Positions 36,923 through 46,999 of a stretch of 64,000 bases of DNA are shown here, one piece after another. The stretch spans positions 1 through 64,000 of the forward strand of contig NZ_SLZK01000004.1 of NCBI RefSeq assembly GCF_004341105.1, given 5' to 3'. A model generated the notes under the pieces. It ran no database searches. It was not told where the DNA came from and was given only the letters and a program-made list of their open reading frames with translations. The stretch comes from Rhizobium sp. BK418. GTDB taxonomy: Bacteria; Pseudomonadota; Alphaproteobacteria; Rhizobiales; Rhizobiaceae. A program made the position numbers and the translations under genes. The first letter of the stretch is position 1; each line of letters begins with the position of its first letter.

Positions 36923-38248
36923 ATGAATAAGGCTGCTTATTATCTGTCTGCGGGCCTGCTCAGCCTGTCTTTGACTGTGCCAGCCATGGCGGCGACCAAG
37001 ATACAATGGTGGCACGCGATGGGTGGCGAGAACGGCGCCAAGCTTGAGGAAATCGCCAAGAACTTCAACGCGTCGCAGACCGATTATGAGATCGTCCCCG
37101 TCTTCAAGGGAACCTATGACGAGACCCTTACCGGAGCCATTGCTGCTTTCCGCGCCAACCAGCAGCCGGCAATCGTTCAGGTCTACGAGGTGGGAACCGG
37201 AACGATGATGGCAGCGCAAGGCGCCATCTATCCCGTCTACGAACTCATGAAGGACGAAGGGGAAGCTTGGGACCAGAGCAAGTTCATCGCTCCCGTCGTA
37301 GGATATTATTCGGACACGAACGGAAATGTCCTGTCCTTGCCGTTCAATTCCTCGACCCCGATCATGTATTACAACAAGGATGTCTTCAAAAAAGCGGGAC
37401 TTGATCCTCAAACGCCACCTAAGACCTGGGCCGATGTCGAGGCATTTTCGCGCAAGATCATGCAATCGGGCGCGGCCAAATGCGGGTTTACTAGCGCCTG
37501 GATCTCCTGGATCCAGACCGAGAACCTCAATGCACTGCATGACAAGCCCTATTCGACCAAGGCCAACGGTTTTGGTGGTCTCGACGCCGAATTCACCTTC
37601 AACAACGAGCTGACGGTTCGCCATTGGGGCAATCTGAAAAAATGGCAGGACGAAGGCCTGTTCAAGTTCGGCGGGCCTGGCGGCGGCGATAACGCCCCGC
37701 CGATGTTCTATTCGCAGGAATGCGCCATGTACATGAATTCGTCCGCAGGCCGGGCTGGTGTCGTGAACAATGCCAAGGGCTTCGAAGTCGGGTTTGCGCC
37801 TCTCCCATACTATAATGATGTCATCGAGCAGCCTTTGAACTCGATCATCGGCGGTGCCACGCTGTGGACGCTCAAGGGGCGGCCCGAGGAAGAATACAAG
37901 GGTGTCGCAAAGTTCTACAGCTATCTGCAAAAGCCCGAAGTCCAGGCCGACTGGCATCAGTTCTCCGGCTACCTGCCGATCACCGAAGCTGCTTACAAGC
38001 TCGGACAGGAGCAGGGCTATTACGACAAGAACCCCGGCGCTGATATCGGCATCAAGCAGCTGACGCGCGTAACCCCTACGGAAAATTCGAAGGGCATCCG
38101 CTTCGGAAACTACGTACAGGTCCGCGGCATCATCGACGATGAATTTGCCGCTCTTCTGTCGGGCAAGAAAACGGCCAAGGAAGCGCTCGATTCCGTCGTG
38201 GCACGCGGCAACGAACAGCTTCGCGACTTCCAGTCCTCCAATCAATAG
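36923..38248 (+). CDS. ugpB: UgpB: periplasmic glycerol-3-phosphate (or glycerophosphodiester) binding protein
   Basis: This encodes 441 aa with a signal peptide (MNKAAYYLSAGLLSLSLTVP, cleavage near AMA-AT). The mature N-terminus KIQWWHAMGGENG and the segments VQVYEVGTGTMMAAQGAIYP and LPFNSSTPIMYYNKD are characteristic of UgpB. It delivers substrate to UgpAEC. It is the first gene of a complete ugpBAECQ order, preceded by two operators. Confidence 0.93.
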   Translation: MNKAAYYLSAGLLSLSLTVPAMAATKIQWWHAMGGENGAKLEEIAKNFNASQTDYEIVPVFKGTYDETLTGAIAAFRANQQPAIVQVYEVGTGTMMAAQGAIYPVYELMKDEGEAWDQSKFIAPVVGYYSDTNGNVLSLPFNSSTPIMYYNKDVFKKAGLDPQTPPKTWADVEAFSRKIMQSGAAKCGFTSAWISWIQTENLNALHDKPYSTKANGFGGLDAEFTFNNELTVRHWGNLKKWQDEGLFKFGGPGGGDNAPPMFYSQECAMYMNSSAGRAGVVNNAKGFEVGFAPLPYYNDVIEQPLNSIIGGATLWTLKGRPEEEYKGVAKFYSYLQKPEVQADWHQFSGYLPITEAAYKLGQEQGYYDKNPGADIGIKQLTRVTPTENSKGIRFGNYVQVRGIIDDEFAALLSGKKTAKEALDSVVARGNEQLRDFQSSNQ

Positions 38249-38257
38249 TCCGCACCC

Positions 38258-38284
38258 AAGGGCCGGCTTTTGCGCCGGCCCTTT
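38258..38284 (+). other. Stable hairpin between ugpB and ugpA
   Basis: A perfect 10-bp stem (AAGGGCCGGC/GCCGGCCCTT) has a TTTTGC loop and is followed by T. It starts 10 bases after the ugpB stop. It may act as a partial terminator or as 3'-end protection that raises ugpB mRNA over ugpA. Confidence 0.6.
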
Positions 38285-38312
38285 CCACAAACCCATCGGG
38301 ACGTGAGGACTT

Positions 38313-39197
38313 ATGCAAACCAAACGGACTGTCTTTCCAGGCAAGCTTTTGCCTTATCTGCTGATTGCCCCGCAGATCCTTGTGACCGTCGTCTTCTTTC
38401 TTTGGCCAGCCGCAACGGCGTTCTGGCAATCATTTCTGCGCCAGGACGCCTTCGGCTTCAAAACCAGCTTCGTGTGGTTTGACAACTACCGACGGCTGTT
38501 TGCCGATCCACTCTATCTCGACGCCTTCGGCCATACTCTGGTCTTTGCCGTTCTGGTCACAGCATTGTCGACATCGATCGCCCTGATCCTGGCAGCGGCG
38601 GCAACCCGCGTGCTGCGCACCTCACGGGTCTATTCGACCCTGCTGATCTGGCCTTATGCCGTGGCGCCCGCGATCGCGGGCATTCTGTGGTGGTTCATGT
38701 TCAATCCATCGATCGGCATCATTGCCTACCTGTTGCGATCGATGGGCGTCAATTGGAACCATCTGATCAATCCGAACGATGCGATGGTGCTCATCGTCAT
38801 CGCCGCGACCTGGAAGCAGATTTCCTACAATTTCCTGTTTTTTCTGGCCGCGCTTCAGTCCGTACCGCAATCGCTGCAGGAGGCGGGAGCTATTGACGGA
38901 GCGGGTCCCCTCAAACGCTTCTGGACGATCGTCTTGCCGCTGATCTCGCCGACGACCTTCTATCTCGTCGTCATCAACATCGTCTACGCGATGTTCGATA
39001 CTTTCGGCATTATCCATGCAACGACGCAAGGCGGTCCCGCACGGGCGACCGAAATCCTCGTCTACAAGGTCTATTTTGACGGGTTCATCGGCCTCAATCT
39101 CGGTTCTTCGGCCGCCCAATCCGTGATCCTGATGCTGATCGTCGTCGCGCTGACGGCCATCCAGTTCCGATTCATCGAGCGGCGCGTTCAGTATTGA
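38313..39197 (+). CDS. ugpA: UgpA: glycerol-3-phosphate ABC permease
   Basis: This encodes 294 aa with six membrane segments and the EAA loop [20 protein letters not shown]. The N-terminus [19 protein letters not shown] is typical of UgpA. It pairs with UgpE to form the membrane channel. The stop lies 11 bases before the ugpE start codon. Confidence 0.93.
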   Translation: MQTKRTVFPGKLLPYLLIAPQILVTVVFFLWPAATAFWQSFLRQDAFGFKTSFVWFDNYRRLFADPLYLDAFGHTLVFAVLVTALSTSIALILAAAATRVLRTSRVYSTLLIWPYAVAPAIAGILWWFMFNPSIGIIAYLLRSMGVNWNHLINPNDAMVLIVIAATWKQISYNFLFFLAALQSVPQSLQEAGAIDGAGPLKRFWTIVLPLISPTTFYLVVINIVYAMFDTFGIIHATTQGGPARATEILVYKVYFDGFIGLNLGSSAAQSVILMLIVVALTAIQFRFIERRVQY

Positions 39198-39208
39198 GGG
39201 TCACGGCA

Positions 39209-40057
39209 ATGGTCGAAAATCGTCCTTTTCTTACTTTCCTTGCCCATCTGGTTCTAATTGTCGGCGTCGTTGTCGTAGTCTTCCCAGTCTATGTCGCCTT
39301 CATCGCATCGACCCATGGGTCCAATGACTTTCTCTCTGGTGTCGTGCCGCTCACGCCGAGCTCGCACCTGATCGAAAACTATTCCACGATGCTGAGCGCC
39401 GGCATGACGAATGCGGGCGCGCCGCCCATCGGCCCGATGATGCTGAACTCCTTGGTCATGGCAGTCGGTGTCGCAGTCGGCAAGATCGCCATTTCGATCC
39501 TGTCGGCATTCGCGATCGTCTATTTCAGATTTCCGTTCAGGAATCTGGCGTTCTGGATGATCTTCATCACTCTGATGCTGCCGGTCGAGGTTCGGATCGT
39601 CCCGACCTACAAGGTTGTGGCGGATCTCGGCATGCTCAACAATTACGGCGGCCTTATCGTCCCGTTGATTGCGTCGGCCACGGCGACATTCCTGTTCCGT
39701 CAGTTCTTCCTTACCGTACCCGACGAACTGATGGAGGCGGCTCGCGTCGATGGCGCGGGTCCGATGAAATTCTTCTGGGACATCCTCCTGCCGCTATCGG
39801 TTACCAACATCGCCGCGCTCTTCATCATCCTCTTCGTGCTCGGCTGGAACCAGTATCTCTGGCCGTTGATCGTCACCACCGATCAGAGTCTCTATACCGT
39901 GGTGATGGGAATTCAGCGCATGGCGGCCGTCGCTGATGCAGAGCCACGCTGGAACCTCGTCATGTCGGCCGTCATTCTGGCGGCTCTTCCCCCTGTCCTC
40001 GTCATCGTCGCCATGCAGCGCCTTTTCGTTAAGGGCTTGGTCGAAACGGAGAAATGA
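39209..40057 (+). CDS. ugpE: UgpE: glycerol-3-phosphate ABC permease
   Basis: ATG 39209 (GAGGG eight bases upstream) gives 282 aa, the usual UgpE length; a TTG at 39194 is in frame but less likely. Six membrane segments and the EAA loop [20 protein letters not shown] are visible. The segment [20 protein letters not shown] is typical of the family. Confidence 0.92.
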   Translation: MVENRPFLTFLAHLVLIVGVVVVVFPVYVAFIASTHGSNDFLSGVVPLTPSSHLIENYSTMLSAGMTNAGAPPIGPMMLNSLVMAVGVAVGKIAISILSAFAIVYFRFPFRNLAFWMIFITLMLPVEVRIVPTYKVVADLGMLNNYGGLIVPLIASATATFLFRQFFLTVPDELMEAARVDGAGPMKFFWDILLPLSVTNIAALFIILFVLGWNQYLWPLIVTTDQSLYTVVMGIQRMAAVADAEPRWNLVMSAVILAALPPVLVIVAMQRLFVKGLVETEK

Positions 40058-40058
40058 A

Positions 40059-41126
40059 ATGGCAACGATCAATATAATCGACATCAAGAAGAGCTATGGT
40101 TCGGTCCCTGCGGTCAAAGGCATCAATCTTTCGGTCGCAGATGGCGAATTCATCGTTTTGGTTGGGCCGTCGGGCTGTGGAAAATCGACCCTGTTGAGAA
40201 TGATTGCGGGGCTGGAAACAGTCAGCGGCGGTGAGATCCAGATCGGCGGACGCAACGTCAACAGGGCAGAGCCTGCCGAACGGGATATTGCCATGGTGTT
40301 TCAGAATTATGCGCTCTATCCGCATATGAGCGTGCGCAAGAATCTGGAATACGGCCTGAAGAACCGCGGCACGCCACGGGCGGAAATCGATCGCCGGATC
40401 GCAGAGGTCGCCGATATCCTGGAGATCGGCCCGATGCTCGAGCGCAAGCCGCGCCAACTGTCTGGCGGTCAGCGCCAGCGCGTCGCCATGGGACGGGCCA
40501 TCGTCCGCGAGCCGGCCGCCTTCCTCTTCGACGAGCCGCTGTCCAACCTCGATGCCAAGCTGAGGGTGCAGATGCGGGTGGAAATTCGCCGCCTGCAACG
40601 CCGACTGAAGACGACCAGCATCTATGTCACCCACGACCAGCTCGAGGCGATGACTTTGGCAGATCGCCTCGTGGTGATGAACGGCGGCCTTGTCGAGCAG
40701 GTAGGAACACCTGTTGATGTGTACGACCGTCCTGCCAGCCTTTTTGTCGCGAGCTTCATCGGCTCGCCACCAATGAACATCCTGCCGCTCGACCTCCTCA
40801 TGCAAGCCGACGATGGTGGATTGCTGAAGCTGCCGGCCGGAACGGACACGATCGGCATCCGACCCGACGACATCTTAACAGAGAAGCCGAGTGAGCCTTC
40901 AATCCGCCTCGGTGCGACGGTGGAGCTGCTGGAGCCGATCGGTGGCGAAAGTCATTTGCACATCCGCTTGGGTGATAGTAATCAGACGGCCGTTCTGACG
41001 GTGCCTGGACGACCAGACCTCAGCGAAGCCGCCAGGATCCCCGTCTATATTCGCGCTTCAGCTCTTCATCTTTTCGATCGCCAGACAGGCAAACGAACAG
41101 ATAAGTCCCCACACGTCGCAGCATAG
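40059..41126 (+). CDS. ugpC: UgpC: ATPase of the glycerol-3-phosphate importer
   Basis: This encodes 355 aa from ATG 40059, two bases after the ugpE stop. Walker A is GPSGCGKST, the signature is [14 protein letters not shown], Walker B is [11 protein letters not shown], and the H-loop is YVTHDQLEA. The C-terminal regulatory domain (IGIRPDDIL) is shared with MalK-like proteins. Confidence 0.93.
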   Translation: MATINIIDIKKSYGSVPAVKGINLSVADGEFIVLVGPSGCGKSTLLRMIAGLETVSGGEIQIGGRNVNRAEPAERDIAMVFQNYALYPHMSVRKNLEYGLKNRGTPRAEIDRRIAEVADILEIGPMLERKPRQLSGGQRQRVAMGRAIVREPAAFLFDEPLSNLDAKLRVQMRVEIRRLQRRLKTTSIYVTHDQLEAMTLADRLVVMNGGLVEQVGTPVDVYDRPASLFVASFIGSPPMNILPLDLLMQADDGGLLKLPAGTDTIGIRPDDILTEKPSEPSIRLGATVELLEPIGGESHLHIRLGDSNQTAVLTVPGRPDLSEAARIPVYIRASALHLFDRQTGKRTDKSPHVAA

Positions 41127-41169
41127 TAAACAACGTCAACGATACCGATCTTCATTTTGAAAAGTGGAC

Positions 41170-41922
41170 ATGATGACAGAGCACCGAATGGCTACGGGCC
41201 CAGCAAGAAACGAGATCCAGGCGCATCGCGGCGCATCTGCCGTCGCACCCGAAAACACCATCGCCGGATTCAAGGCAGCTGCTGAACAGGGCGCCCAATG
41301 GGTTGAACTGGACGTGGCGCTTCTAGGCGATGGAACCGCCGTCGTCATTCACGACGTGACCGTGGACCGCTGTACCTCTTCGAAGGGGCACCTCAAGGAC
41401 ATGACTGCCGCCGATCTCTCGGGGATCGATGCAGGCTCGTGGTTCGGAGAGGCGTTCAAGGGCGAGAGGATCCCGCTGCTTGCCGATGTCGTGCCGGAGT
41501 TGGGGCGCCTCGGTCTTAACATCAACGTAGAGATCAAGCAGCATCCGCATCAGACATCGCTCGAGCACCTGACCAGGACAGTCCACGAGCACCTGCAAAA
41601 CCGCGCAGCTCAAACACAGGTGATGATCTCCAGCTTCGATCCGGACGCATTGAGGGCGATGCATGCACTGGACGCGAGCTATGATCTCGCGATGCTTTGG
41701 AGCAAGCTGCCCGAGGATTGGGCGGACCGCCTTGCAGCCGTGCCGGCACGGACGATCCATCTCCTCTACAAATCGCTGAGCATCGGCTTCCTGGAAGATG
41801 CAGCCAGTCGTGGCATCAAAGTGCGTGCGTGGACCTGCAATGATCCCCGTCTGTTGACATCCTTCTGGTCGGCTGGACTGACTGGCGTGATAACCGACGA
41901 TCCGAGCCTTTTTCTGAAGTAG
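41170..41922 (+). CDS. ugpQ: UgpQ-like glycerophosphodiester phosphodiesterase
   Basis: This encodes about 250 aa. The GDPD catalytic pattern is complete: QAHRGASAVAPENT, VELDVAL, and HDVTVDRCTSSKG. No signal peptide is seen, so it acts in the cytoplasm on imported glycerophosphodiesters and releases glycerol-3-phosphate. ATG 41170 and ATG 41173 are both possible starts. It follows ugpC by 43 bases. Confidence 0.92.
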   Translation: MMTEHRMATGPARNEIQAHRGASAVAPENTIAGFKAAAEQGAQWVELDVALLGDGTAVVIHDVTVDRCTSSKGHLKDMTAADLSGIDAGSWFGEAFKGERIPLLADVVPELGRLGLNINVEIKQHPHQTSLEHLTRTVHEHLQNRAAQTQVMISSFDPDALRAMHALDASYDLAMLWSKLPEDWADRLAAVPARTIHLLYKSLSIGFLEDAASRGIKVRAWTCNDPRLLTSFWSAGLTGVITDDPSLFLK

Positions 41923-41931
41923 GAACGGCCG

Positions 41932-42714
41932 ATGGCGCAGCGCACGATCTCGGCGCGACAGCGTGAAATCCTGACGCTGATCGAAAATGAAGGAACCCAG
42001 TTCATCGAGGAGCTCGCGCGCCGTTACGACCTGACGACGCAGACAATCCGCCGCGATATCAACACCTTGTGCGACCTTGGTTTCGCACGGCGATTTCATG
42101 GCGGAGTGGATCTTCCCGTCGAGGGTAGCAACATCTCGCTCAATGCGCGCGCCCAACTCAATAAGCGGGCCAAGCGCTCGATTGCCAGGCGCCTGGCGAG
42201 CGATATCGGCCCCGATGCAACGGTTTTTCTCGGGATCGGCAGCACGGTCCAGTTTGTGGCCGAGGCGCTTCGCGACCACAAGGGCCTCACGGTGGTGACC
42301 AACAATATCCATGTCGCGCTGACCCTTTGCGATGCGCCGAGTGTGGAAGTGCATCTGACGGGAGGGCTGCTGCGCCACGACGACCGCGACGTGGTCGGGG
42401 CCGATGTCGTCAAGTTCGTCGAGAAGTTCTACGCCAATTACGCGGTCTTTGGCGCCGGTGCGCTGAGCGCAGCCAACGGGATCATGGATTTCAGCTACGG
42501 CGAGGCGCAGATCACCAATGCGCTGATCGAGAATTCGCAAACGCGTTTTCTCGTTGCTGACGTCAGTAAATGGGAGCGAACGGCAGCTGTTCGCGTCGCT
42601 CCGTTCAAGCAACTCAACCGCTTCTACACCGACCGCCTGCCAAGCGATGTGCAGAGCCGGCAAGCACTTGCCGCAAGCGGCGTCGAAATCGTCACGAGCG
42701 ACGAGGAAAATTGA
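41932..42714 (+). CDS. DeoR/GlpR-family repressor of the ugp cluster
   Basis: This encodes 260 aa. The DeoR HTH is at about residues 8-60 (ISARQREILTLIENEGTQFI, then TTQTIRRDINTL), with the sugar-phosphate sensor domain after (FLGIGSTV, VVTNNIHVA, LTGGLLRHDDRDVVG). It is probably the protein that binds the two palindromes before ugpB. The gene starts nine bases after ugpQ and overlaps the next start (TGATG). Confidence 0.9.
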   Translation: MAQRTISARQREILTLIENEGTQFIEELARRYDLTTQTIRRDINTLCDLGFARRFHGGVDLPVEGSNISLNARAQLNKRAKRSIARRLASDIGPDATVFLGIGSTVQFVAEALRDHKGLTVVTNNIHVALTLCDAPSVEVHLTGGLLRHDDRDVVGADVVKFVEKFYANYAVFGAGALSAANGIMDFSYGEAQITNALIENSQTRFLVADVSKWERTAAVRVAPFKQLNRFYTDRLPSDVQSRQALAASGVEIVTSDEEN

Positions 42715-43511
42715 TGACTTTTGTTGATCGAGCGCCATCTGCAGACGAACTAAGGGGCGTCCGCTTTCTCTTTACTGATATTGACGACACGCTCACAACC
42801 GAAGGGCAGTTGTTGCCTGAGACTTATCAGGTGCTTTGGGATCTGAACGATGCCGGCATTGCCGTCATTCCCGTCACGGGCGGTTCGGCGGGCTGGTGCG
42901 AGCACATTGTCCGCGCCTGGCCCGTCAGGGCCGTCGTCGGCGAAAGCGGCGCCTACGCCGTGTTCCGCCGCGGACGCAATGTGGTCTTCGACTATTGGGA
43001 GGGGCAGGCAACCCAAAGCGAGCGGCAACGGCGTCATCTCGAAACTGTGGTCGACATTATTGCACGGGAGGGCCTGCCGTTTGAGATTGCGCACGATCAA
43101 GCCTTTCGGCTGGCGGACGTCGCCGTCGATATCGTTGGCCACCCTGCGGCGGAGGTTGACCGTCTCGCGGGGTCGCTGCGCGCCCGTGGGGCAACGGTTG
43201 CCGTCAGCTCGGTTCACATCAACACGTGGATTGGCAACTACGACAAGCGCGCAATGAGTGAACGTGTCCTCATCCATGAGTTCGGCGTGAGTCCGGACGA
43301 CGTTGCGCGGGTGACGGCCTTTGTCGGCGATTCCCGCAACGATGCACCGATGTTCGGCTACATCGGCAACTCTTTCGGCGTGAACAATGTCCTGTCGGTA
43401 TTGCCGCAGCTACCCCATGCCCCTCGATGGATTTCGAACCGTCCGGCGGGTCTCGGTTTTGCGGATATCGGGGCAACCATTCTCGCTGCCGCCAGACATA
43501 CAAAAGCCTGA
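42714..43511 (+). CDS. HAD-superfamily phosphatase (Cof/type IIB)
   Basis: This encodes 265 aa. HAD motif I is FLFTDIDDTLT, with the nucleophile Asp at about residue 22. Motif II is in VIPVTGGSAGW, a Lys lies in NYDKRAM, and motif IV is FVGDSRNDAPMF. The cap is of C2 type. It is coupled to the DeoR gene, so a phosphorylated intermediate of glycerophosphodiester breakdown is a reasonable substrate, though not shown. Confidence 0.87.
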   Translation: MTFVDRAPSADELRGVRFLFTDIDDTLTTEGQLLPETYQVLWDLNDAGIAVIPVTGGSAGWCEHIVRAWPVRAVVGESGAYAVFRRGRNVVFDYWEGQATQSERQRRHLETVVDIIAREGLPFEIAHDQAFRLADVAVDIVGHPAAEVDRLAGSLRARGATVAVSSVHINTWIGNYDKRAMSERVLIHEFGVSPDDVARVTAFVGDSRNDAPMFGYIGNSFGVNNVLSVLPQLPHAPRWISNRPAGLGFADIGATILAAARHTKA

Positions 43512-43617
43512 AGCCGGTATAATCCCAAGATCTGGGCATGGGAGGCAGCCGTCGCTGGTCGATCAGGCGGCCCTCCGGCCCCTGCGATGACATGCGCCTT
43601 TGTCGCGCCAGCAGTCG

Positions 43618-44075
43618 TCAGCTAGTTACGATCGCCAGGCCGCGGTCCTTGAACCCGATCTCGACTTCGGCTGCCATTGCAAGGGGCTTTTCGACTTCGG
43701 GATAGACGACGAAGAGCGTGCCGTTCTTCGTCTTGACTTCATATTCGACGTGATCACCGAGATAAGCAGCGTGGGTGACCTCGCCGCTGAATGCGCCGCC
43801 ATTTTTCGGCGAAAGCGTGATGGCGTTCGGTCGAACTGCGAGCTTGGCCGGTCCGGGGCGGACATTGCGGCCCGTCAGCCGATGGATAAGGCCCTCGACC
43901 TTGATCGTGGCCTTGCAGCGGTCGACATCGACGACGTTGCACGACACCACGTTGGCCTCACCCATGAAGTCTGCGATGAAGGCCGACGCCGGTTCGTCAT
44001 AGCGGGTGCGCGGAGCACCCTTCTGGGCGATTTCGCCGTCCTTCATGACGATGATCTCGTCGGAGACGGCCAGTG
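43618..44075 (-). pseudogene. 3' remnant of a PotA/FbpC-like ABC transporter ATPase
   Basis: From about 44070 downwards the product reads AVSDEIIVMKDGEIAQKGAP, then YDEPASAFIADFMGEANVV and a TOBE-like C-terminal domain ending IVTS. This is the normal end of iron(III)- or polyamine-type ATPases. Upstream the Walker motifs, signature and H-loop are absent, and the sequence becomes the promoter of the next, opposite gene. The break marks a deletion or rearrangement endpoint. Confidence 0.8.
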
Positions 44076-44145
44076 ACCAGCGAGCATGCGCAACGTGGTC
44101 GTCTTGCCTCTCTTGACAGTTCATGTCCCTCGGTGGAAAGTAAGT

Positions 44146-44168
44146 AAACCGCTTTACTAAAGCGTTTT
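44146..44168 (+). promoter_or_regulatory. Candidate LacI-type operator before the CUT2 operon
   Basis: AAACCGCTTTACTAAAGCGTTTT is an inverted repeat of about 11-bp arms around C, with one mismatch per arm. It lies 17 bases before the LacI-family gene start, and suggests autorepression. Confidence 0.6.
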
Positions 44169-44184
44169 ACAAGAGGCGGCCTCA

Positions 44185-45222
44185 ATGGCGCAGGAACGAA
44201 CTGCAGGGCTAAAAGATGTTGCGAAAGCCGCCGGCGTTTCGGTGACGACCGTCTCGCGCATGCTGAACGGCTCACTGGATCTGCCAGCTCTTACCAAGCA
44301 GCGCATCGAAAACGCCATTGCCTCGCTCAAATACCAACCGAATCCGCACGCCCGGCGTCTGAGCCGCGGTCGTTCCGACACGATCGGCCTCGTTGTCCCC
44401 GATATCGCCAATCCGTTCTTTGCAACCATGGTGGCCGCAGTCGAGGAAGAGGCAAATGACAGAGGTCTTGCCGTTTCGCTCTATGCCACGCTCAACAGAA
44501 CGGGTCGCGAAGTCGCCTATCTAAGGCTGATCGAGCACAATCATGTCGACGGACTTGTCTTCGTCACCAATCACCCCGACAACGGCGATCTGGCGGCGCT
44601 CATCAACCGGACCGGAAAGGTCATCGTCGTCGACGAAGACGTTCCCCTTGCCGCCGTTCCCAAGCTCTTCTGCGACAATTTTCAAGGCGGCCATCTAGCG
44701 GGTCGTCATCTGGCCGATTTTGGCCATCGCCACGTACTCTATGTCGGCGGTCCCGATGCTATGATCAGTACTCAACGGCGTTTTAAAGGATTGCGTGAAG
44801 GGCTTCGGGAGCGATTCGGAGATAGTATATCGATAAGGCGTTACAGCGGCGAATATACGATCGACTGCGGGCGCGATATGGCGCGCCGGTTCCTGGACGA
44901 AGGCATGCCGGCGACGGCGATCTTTGCCAGCTCCGATGAAATCGCAATCGGCATGATCGAAGTCCTGCGGGAAAGAGGTATTTCTATCCCTGAGGACCTG
45001 TCGCTCATCGGCTTTGACGACGTCAGCCCGCTGCATCTCTTCGCGCCTCCTTTGACCGCGATCAGGCAGCCCGTGCGCGCCATCGGCCGTCGTGCCCTGT
45101 CCCTTCTTCTCGAGACAAACTGGCAAGAGAGCAAATCGCTCGCCATCGAGGAACTCGTGCCAGTCGAAATCGTCGTGCGGAACTCCGTTGCGCCGCCGTC
45201 GACCCATAATAAGCAACGATAA
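44185..45222 (+). CDS. LacI-family repressor of a CUT2 sugar/nucleoside importer
   Basis: This encodes 345 aa. The HTH at residues 9-27 reads LKDVAKAAGVSVTTVSRML, with a hinge at ARRLSRGRSD. The sensor domain begins IGLVVPDIANPFFATMV and has SLIGFDDVSPLHLF near the end. The ribosome site AGAGG lies eight bases upstream. It is first in a plus-strand series with the transporter and probably regulates it through the operator just before it. Confidence 0.92.
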   Translation: MAQERTAGLKDVAKAAGVSVTTVSRMLNGSLDLPALTKQRIENAIASLKYQPNPHARRLSRGRSDTIGLVVPDIANPFFATMVAAVEEEANDRGLAVSLYATLNRTGREVAYLRLIEHNHVDGLVFVTNHPDNGDLAALINRTGKVIVVDEDVPLAAVPKLFCDNFQGGHLAGRHLADFGHRHVLYVGGPDAMISTQRRFKGLREGLRERFGDSISIRRYSGEYTIDCGRDMARRFLDEGMPATAIFASSDEIAIGMIEVLRERGISIPEDLSLIGFDDVSPLHLFAPPLTAIRQPVRAIGRRALSLLLETNWQESKSLAIEELVPVEIVVRNSVAPPSTHNKQR

Positions 45223-45242
45223 CGAAACCAGAGGATGAGAAC

Positions 45243-46193
45243 ATGAAACAGATCAGACGTCGGGCGTTTACTGCCGCTCTTGCCTTCACCGCGCTCGCCG
45301 GCGCCACCCTTTGCGCTAGCCTGGCCCAGGCTGCCGGCAAGACCTATGCGCTTGTGCAGATCAATCAGCAGGCGCTTTTCTTCAACCAGATCAACGAGGG
45401 CGCCCAGAAGGCGGCCGATGCATCCGGCGACAAGCTGGTCATCTTCAACGCCAATAATGACGCTTCCGCACAGAACAGCGCCATCGAAAATTATATCCAG
45501 CAGAAGGTCGATGGACTGATCGTCGTGGCGATCGATGTCAACGGCATCATGCCGGCCGTCAAACAAGCGTCGGATGCCGGCATCCCGGTCGTTGCCATCG
45601 ACGCGGTCCTGCCGGACGGTCCTCAAAAGTCGCAGATTGGCGTCGACAACGGCAAGGCCGGCGCCGACATGGGCGCCTATTTTCTCGACTACGTAAGGAA
45701 GAACATGGGCGGCAAGGCCAAGGTCGGCATAGTCGGCGCCTTGAACTCCTACATTCAGAACCTTCGGCAGAAAGGCTTCGAGGATGCCATCAAGAGCGAT
45801 GGCATTGAGACCTCTGGGGTCGTCGACGGCCAGAATATCCAGGACAACGCACTTGCCGCCGCCGAAAACCTCATCACCGGCAATCCGGACATGACGGCGA
45901 TCTACGCAACCGGCGAGCCGGCACTTCTCGGCGCTATCGCCGCCGTTCAGAGCCAGGGCAAGCAGGACAGCATCAAGGTCTTCGGCTGGGATCTGACCGC
46001 GCAGGCGATCTCCGGCCTTGATGATGGCTACGTCGTTGCTGTCGTCCAGCAGGATCCTGCCGGTGAAGGTAAGGCGGCGGTCGAGGCCCTCGCCAAGCTG
46101 ACCGCGGGCCAGAGCGTCGAAAAGAACATCTCCGTCCCGATTACCATCGTGACGAAGGAAAATGTCGAGCCATACCGGGCCGTCTTCAAATGA
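45243..46193 (+). CDS. RbsB-like periplasmic binding protein
   Basis: This encodes 316 aa with a signal peptide (MKQIRRRAFTAALAFTALAG, cleavage near AQA-AG). Ribose-type binding features include NGIMPAVKQASDAGIPVVAI, GAYFLDYVRKNMGGK and IYATGEPALLGAIAAVQSQG. The ligand is unknown; ribosides, pentoses and cyclitols are options. It follows the repressor by 20 bases. Confidence 0.9.
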   Translation: MKQIRRRAFTAALAFTALAGATLCASLAQAAGKTYALVQINQQALFFNQINEGAQKAADASGDKLVIFNANNDASAQNSAIENYIQQKVDGLIVVAIDVNGIMPAVKQASDAGIPVVAIDAVLPDGPQKSQIGVDNGKAGADMGAYFLDYVRKNMGGKAKVGIVGALNSYIQNLRQKGFEDAIKSDGIETSGVVDGQNIQDNALAAAENLITGNPDMTAIYATGEPALLGAIAAVQSQGKQDSIKVFGWDLTAQAISGLDDGYVVAVVQQDPAGEGKAAVEALAKLTAGQSVEKNISVPITIVTKENVEPYRAVFK

Positions 46194-46999
46194 TGAGTGA
46201 CAACCGGCCTGTTCATGCCGGAGCCGGGGAGGCGCAAGCCTCTCCGCATTTCTCCGGCTCGTCCGCGCGAACGCCTGCCGTCTCCCTTCGCGGTATTCGC
46301 AAGACCTTCGGTTCGCATCAGGCGCTACGTGGCGTTGACCTGGATCTCTTCCCTGGCGAATGCCTCGGCCTTGTCGGCGATAATGCCGCCGGCAAGTCAA
46401 CGCTGACCAAGATCATTTCCGGAACCTACTTGCCGGACGAAGGGACAATTTTGCTCAACGGCGAAGAGGTTCGCTTTTCCGGGCCTGCGGATGCCCGCGA
46501 TCGCAATATCGAAATGGTTTTCCAGGATCTGAGCCTGTGCGATCACATCGATGTTGTCGGCAATCTGTTTCTCGGCCGTGAGCTCACCAGAGGACCGTTT
46601 CTCGACCGTCGGAAAATGATGAGCGAGGCGCGCAGGATGCTGGACGCCCTCGAGATCCGCATCCCGCGTCTCTCTGCCAAGGTGGAGAAGCTGTCGGGTG
46701 GCCAACGCCAGGCGATTGCGATCGCCCGAGCGGCATCATTCAACCCCAAGGTTCTGATCATGGACGAGCCGACCTCTGCCCTCGCGGTCGCCGAAGTCGA
46801 AGCCGTGCTTTCCCTGATAAACAGGGTCAAGGCAAAGGGCGTTTCCGTCGTCCTCATTACTCACCGTCTTCAGGACCTGTTCCGCGTCTGCGACCGGATC
46901 GCCGTCATGTATGAGGGTACGAAGGTCGCCGAGCGCGATATCGCCAAAACCAATCTCGAGGATCTCGTCAAGCTCATCGTCGGGGGAGAAAGACATTGA
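46190..46999 (+). CDS. Single-domain CUT2 ABC ATPase (FrcA-like)
   Basis: This encodes 269 aa with one nucleotide-binding domain, unlike the two-domain RbsA. Walker A is GDNAAGKST, the signature is LSGGQRQAIAIARA, Walker B is LIMDEPTSALA, and the H-loop is LITHRLQDL. It overlaps the binding-protein stop by four bases (ATGA). One-domain CUT2 ATPases such as FrcA form homodimers. Confidence 0.9.
   Translation: MMSDNRPVHAGAGEAQASPHFSGSSARTPAVSLRGIRKTFGSHQALRGVDLDLFPGECLGLVGDNAAGKSTLTKIISGTYLPDEGTILLNGEEVRFSGPADARDRNIEMVFQDLSLCDHIDVVGNLFLGRELTRGPFLDRRKMMSEARRMLDALEIRIPRLSAKVEKLSGGQRQAIAIARAASFNPKVLIMDEPTSALAVAEVEAVLSLINRVKAKGVSVVLITHRLQDLFRVCDRIAVMYEGTKVAERDIAKTNLEDLVKLIVGGERH

Noticed and set aside
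36740..38344. 534-aa minus-strand open frame opposite ugpB
   Set aside because: It is the antisense of ugpB, which has a signal peptide and family motifs.
44841..46400. 519-aa minus-strand open frame
   Set aside because: It spans the antisense of the LacI and binding-protein genes; no domain is seen.
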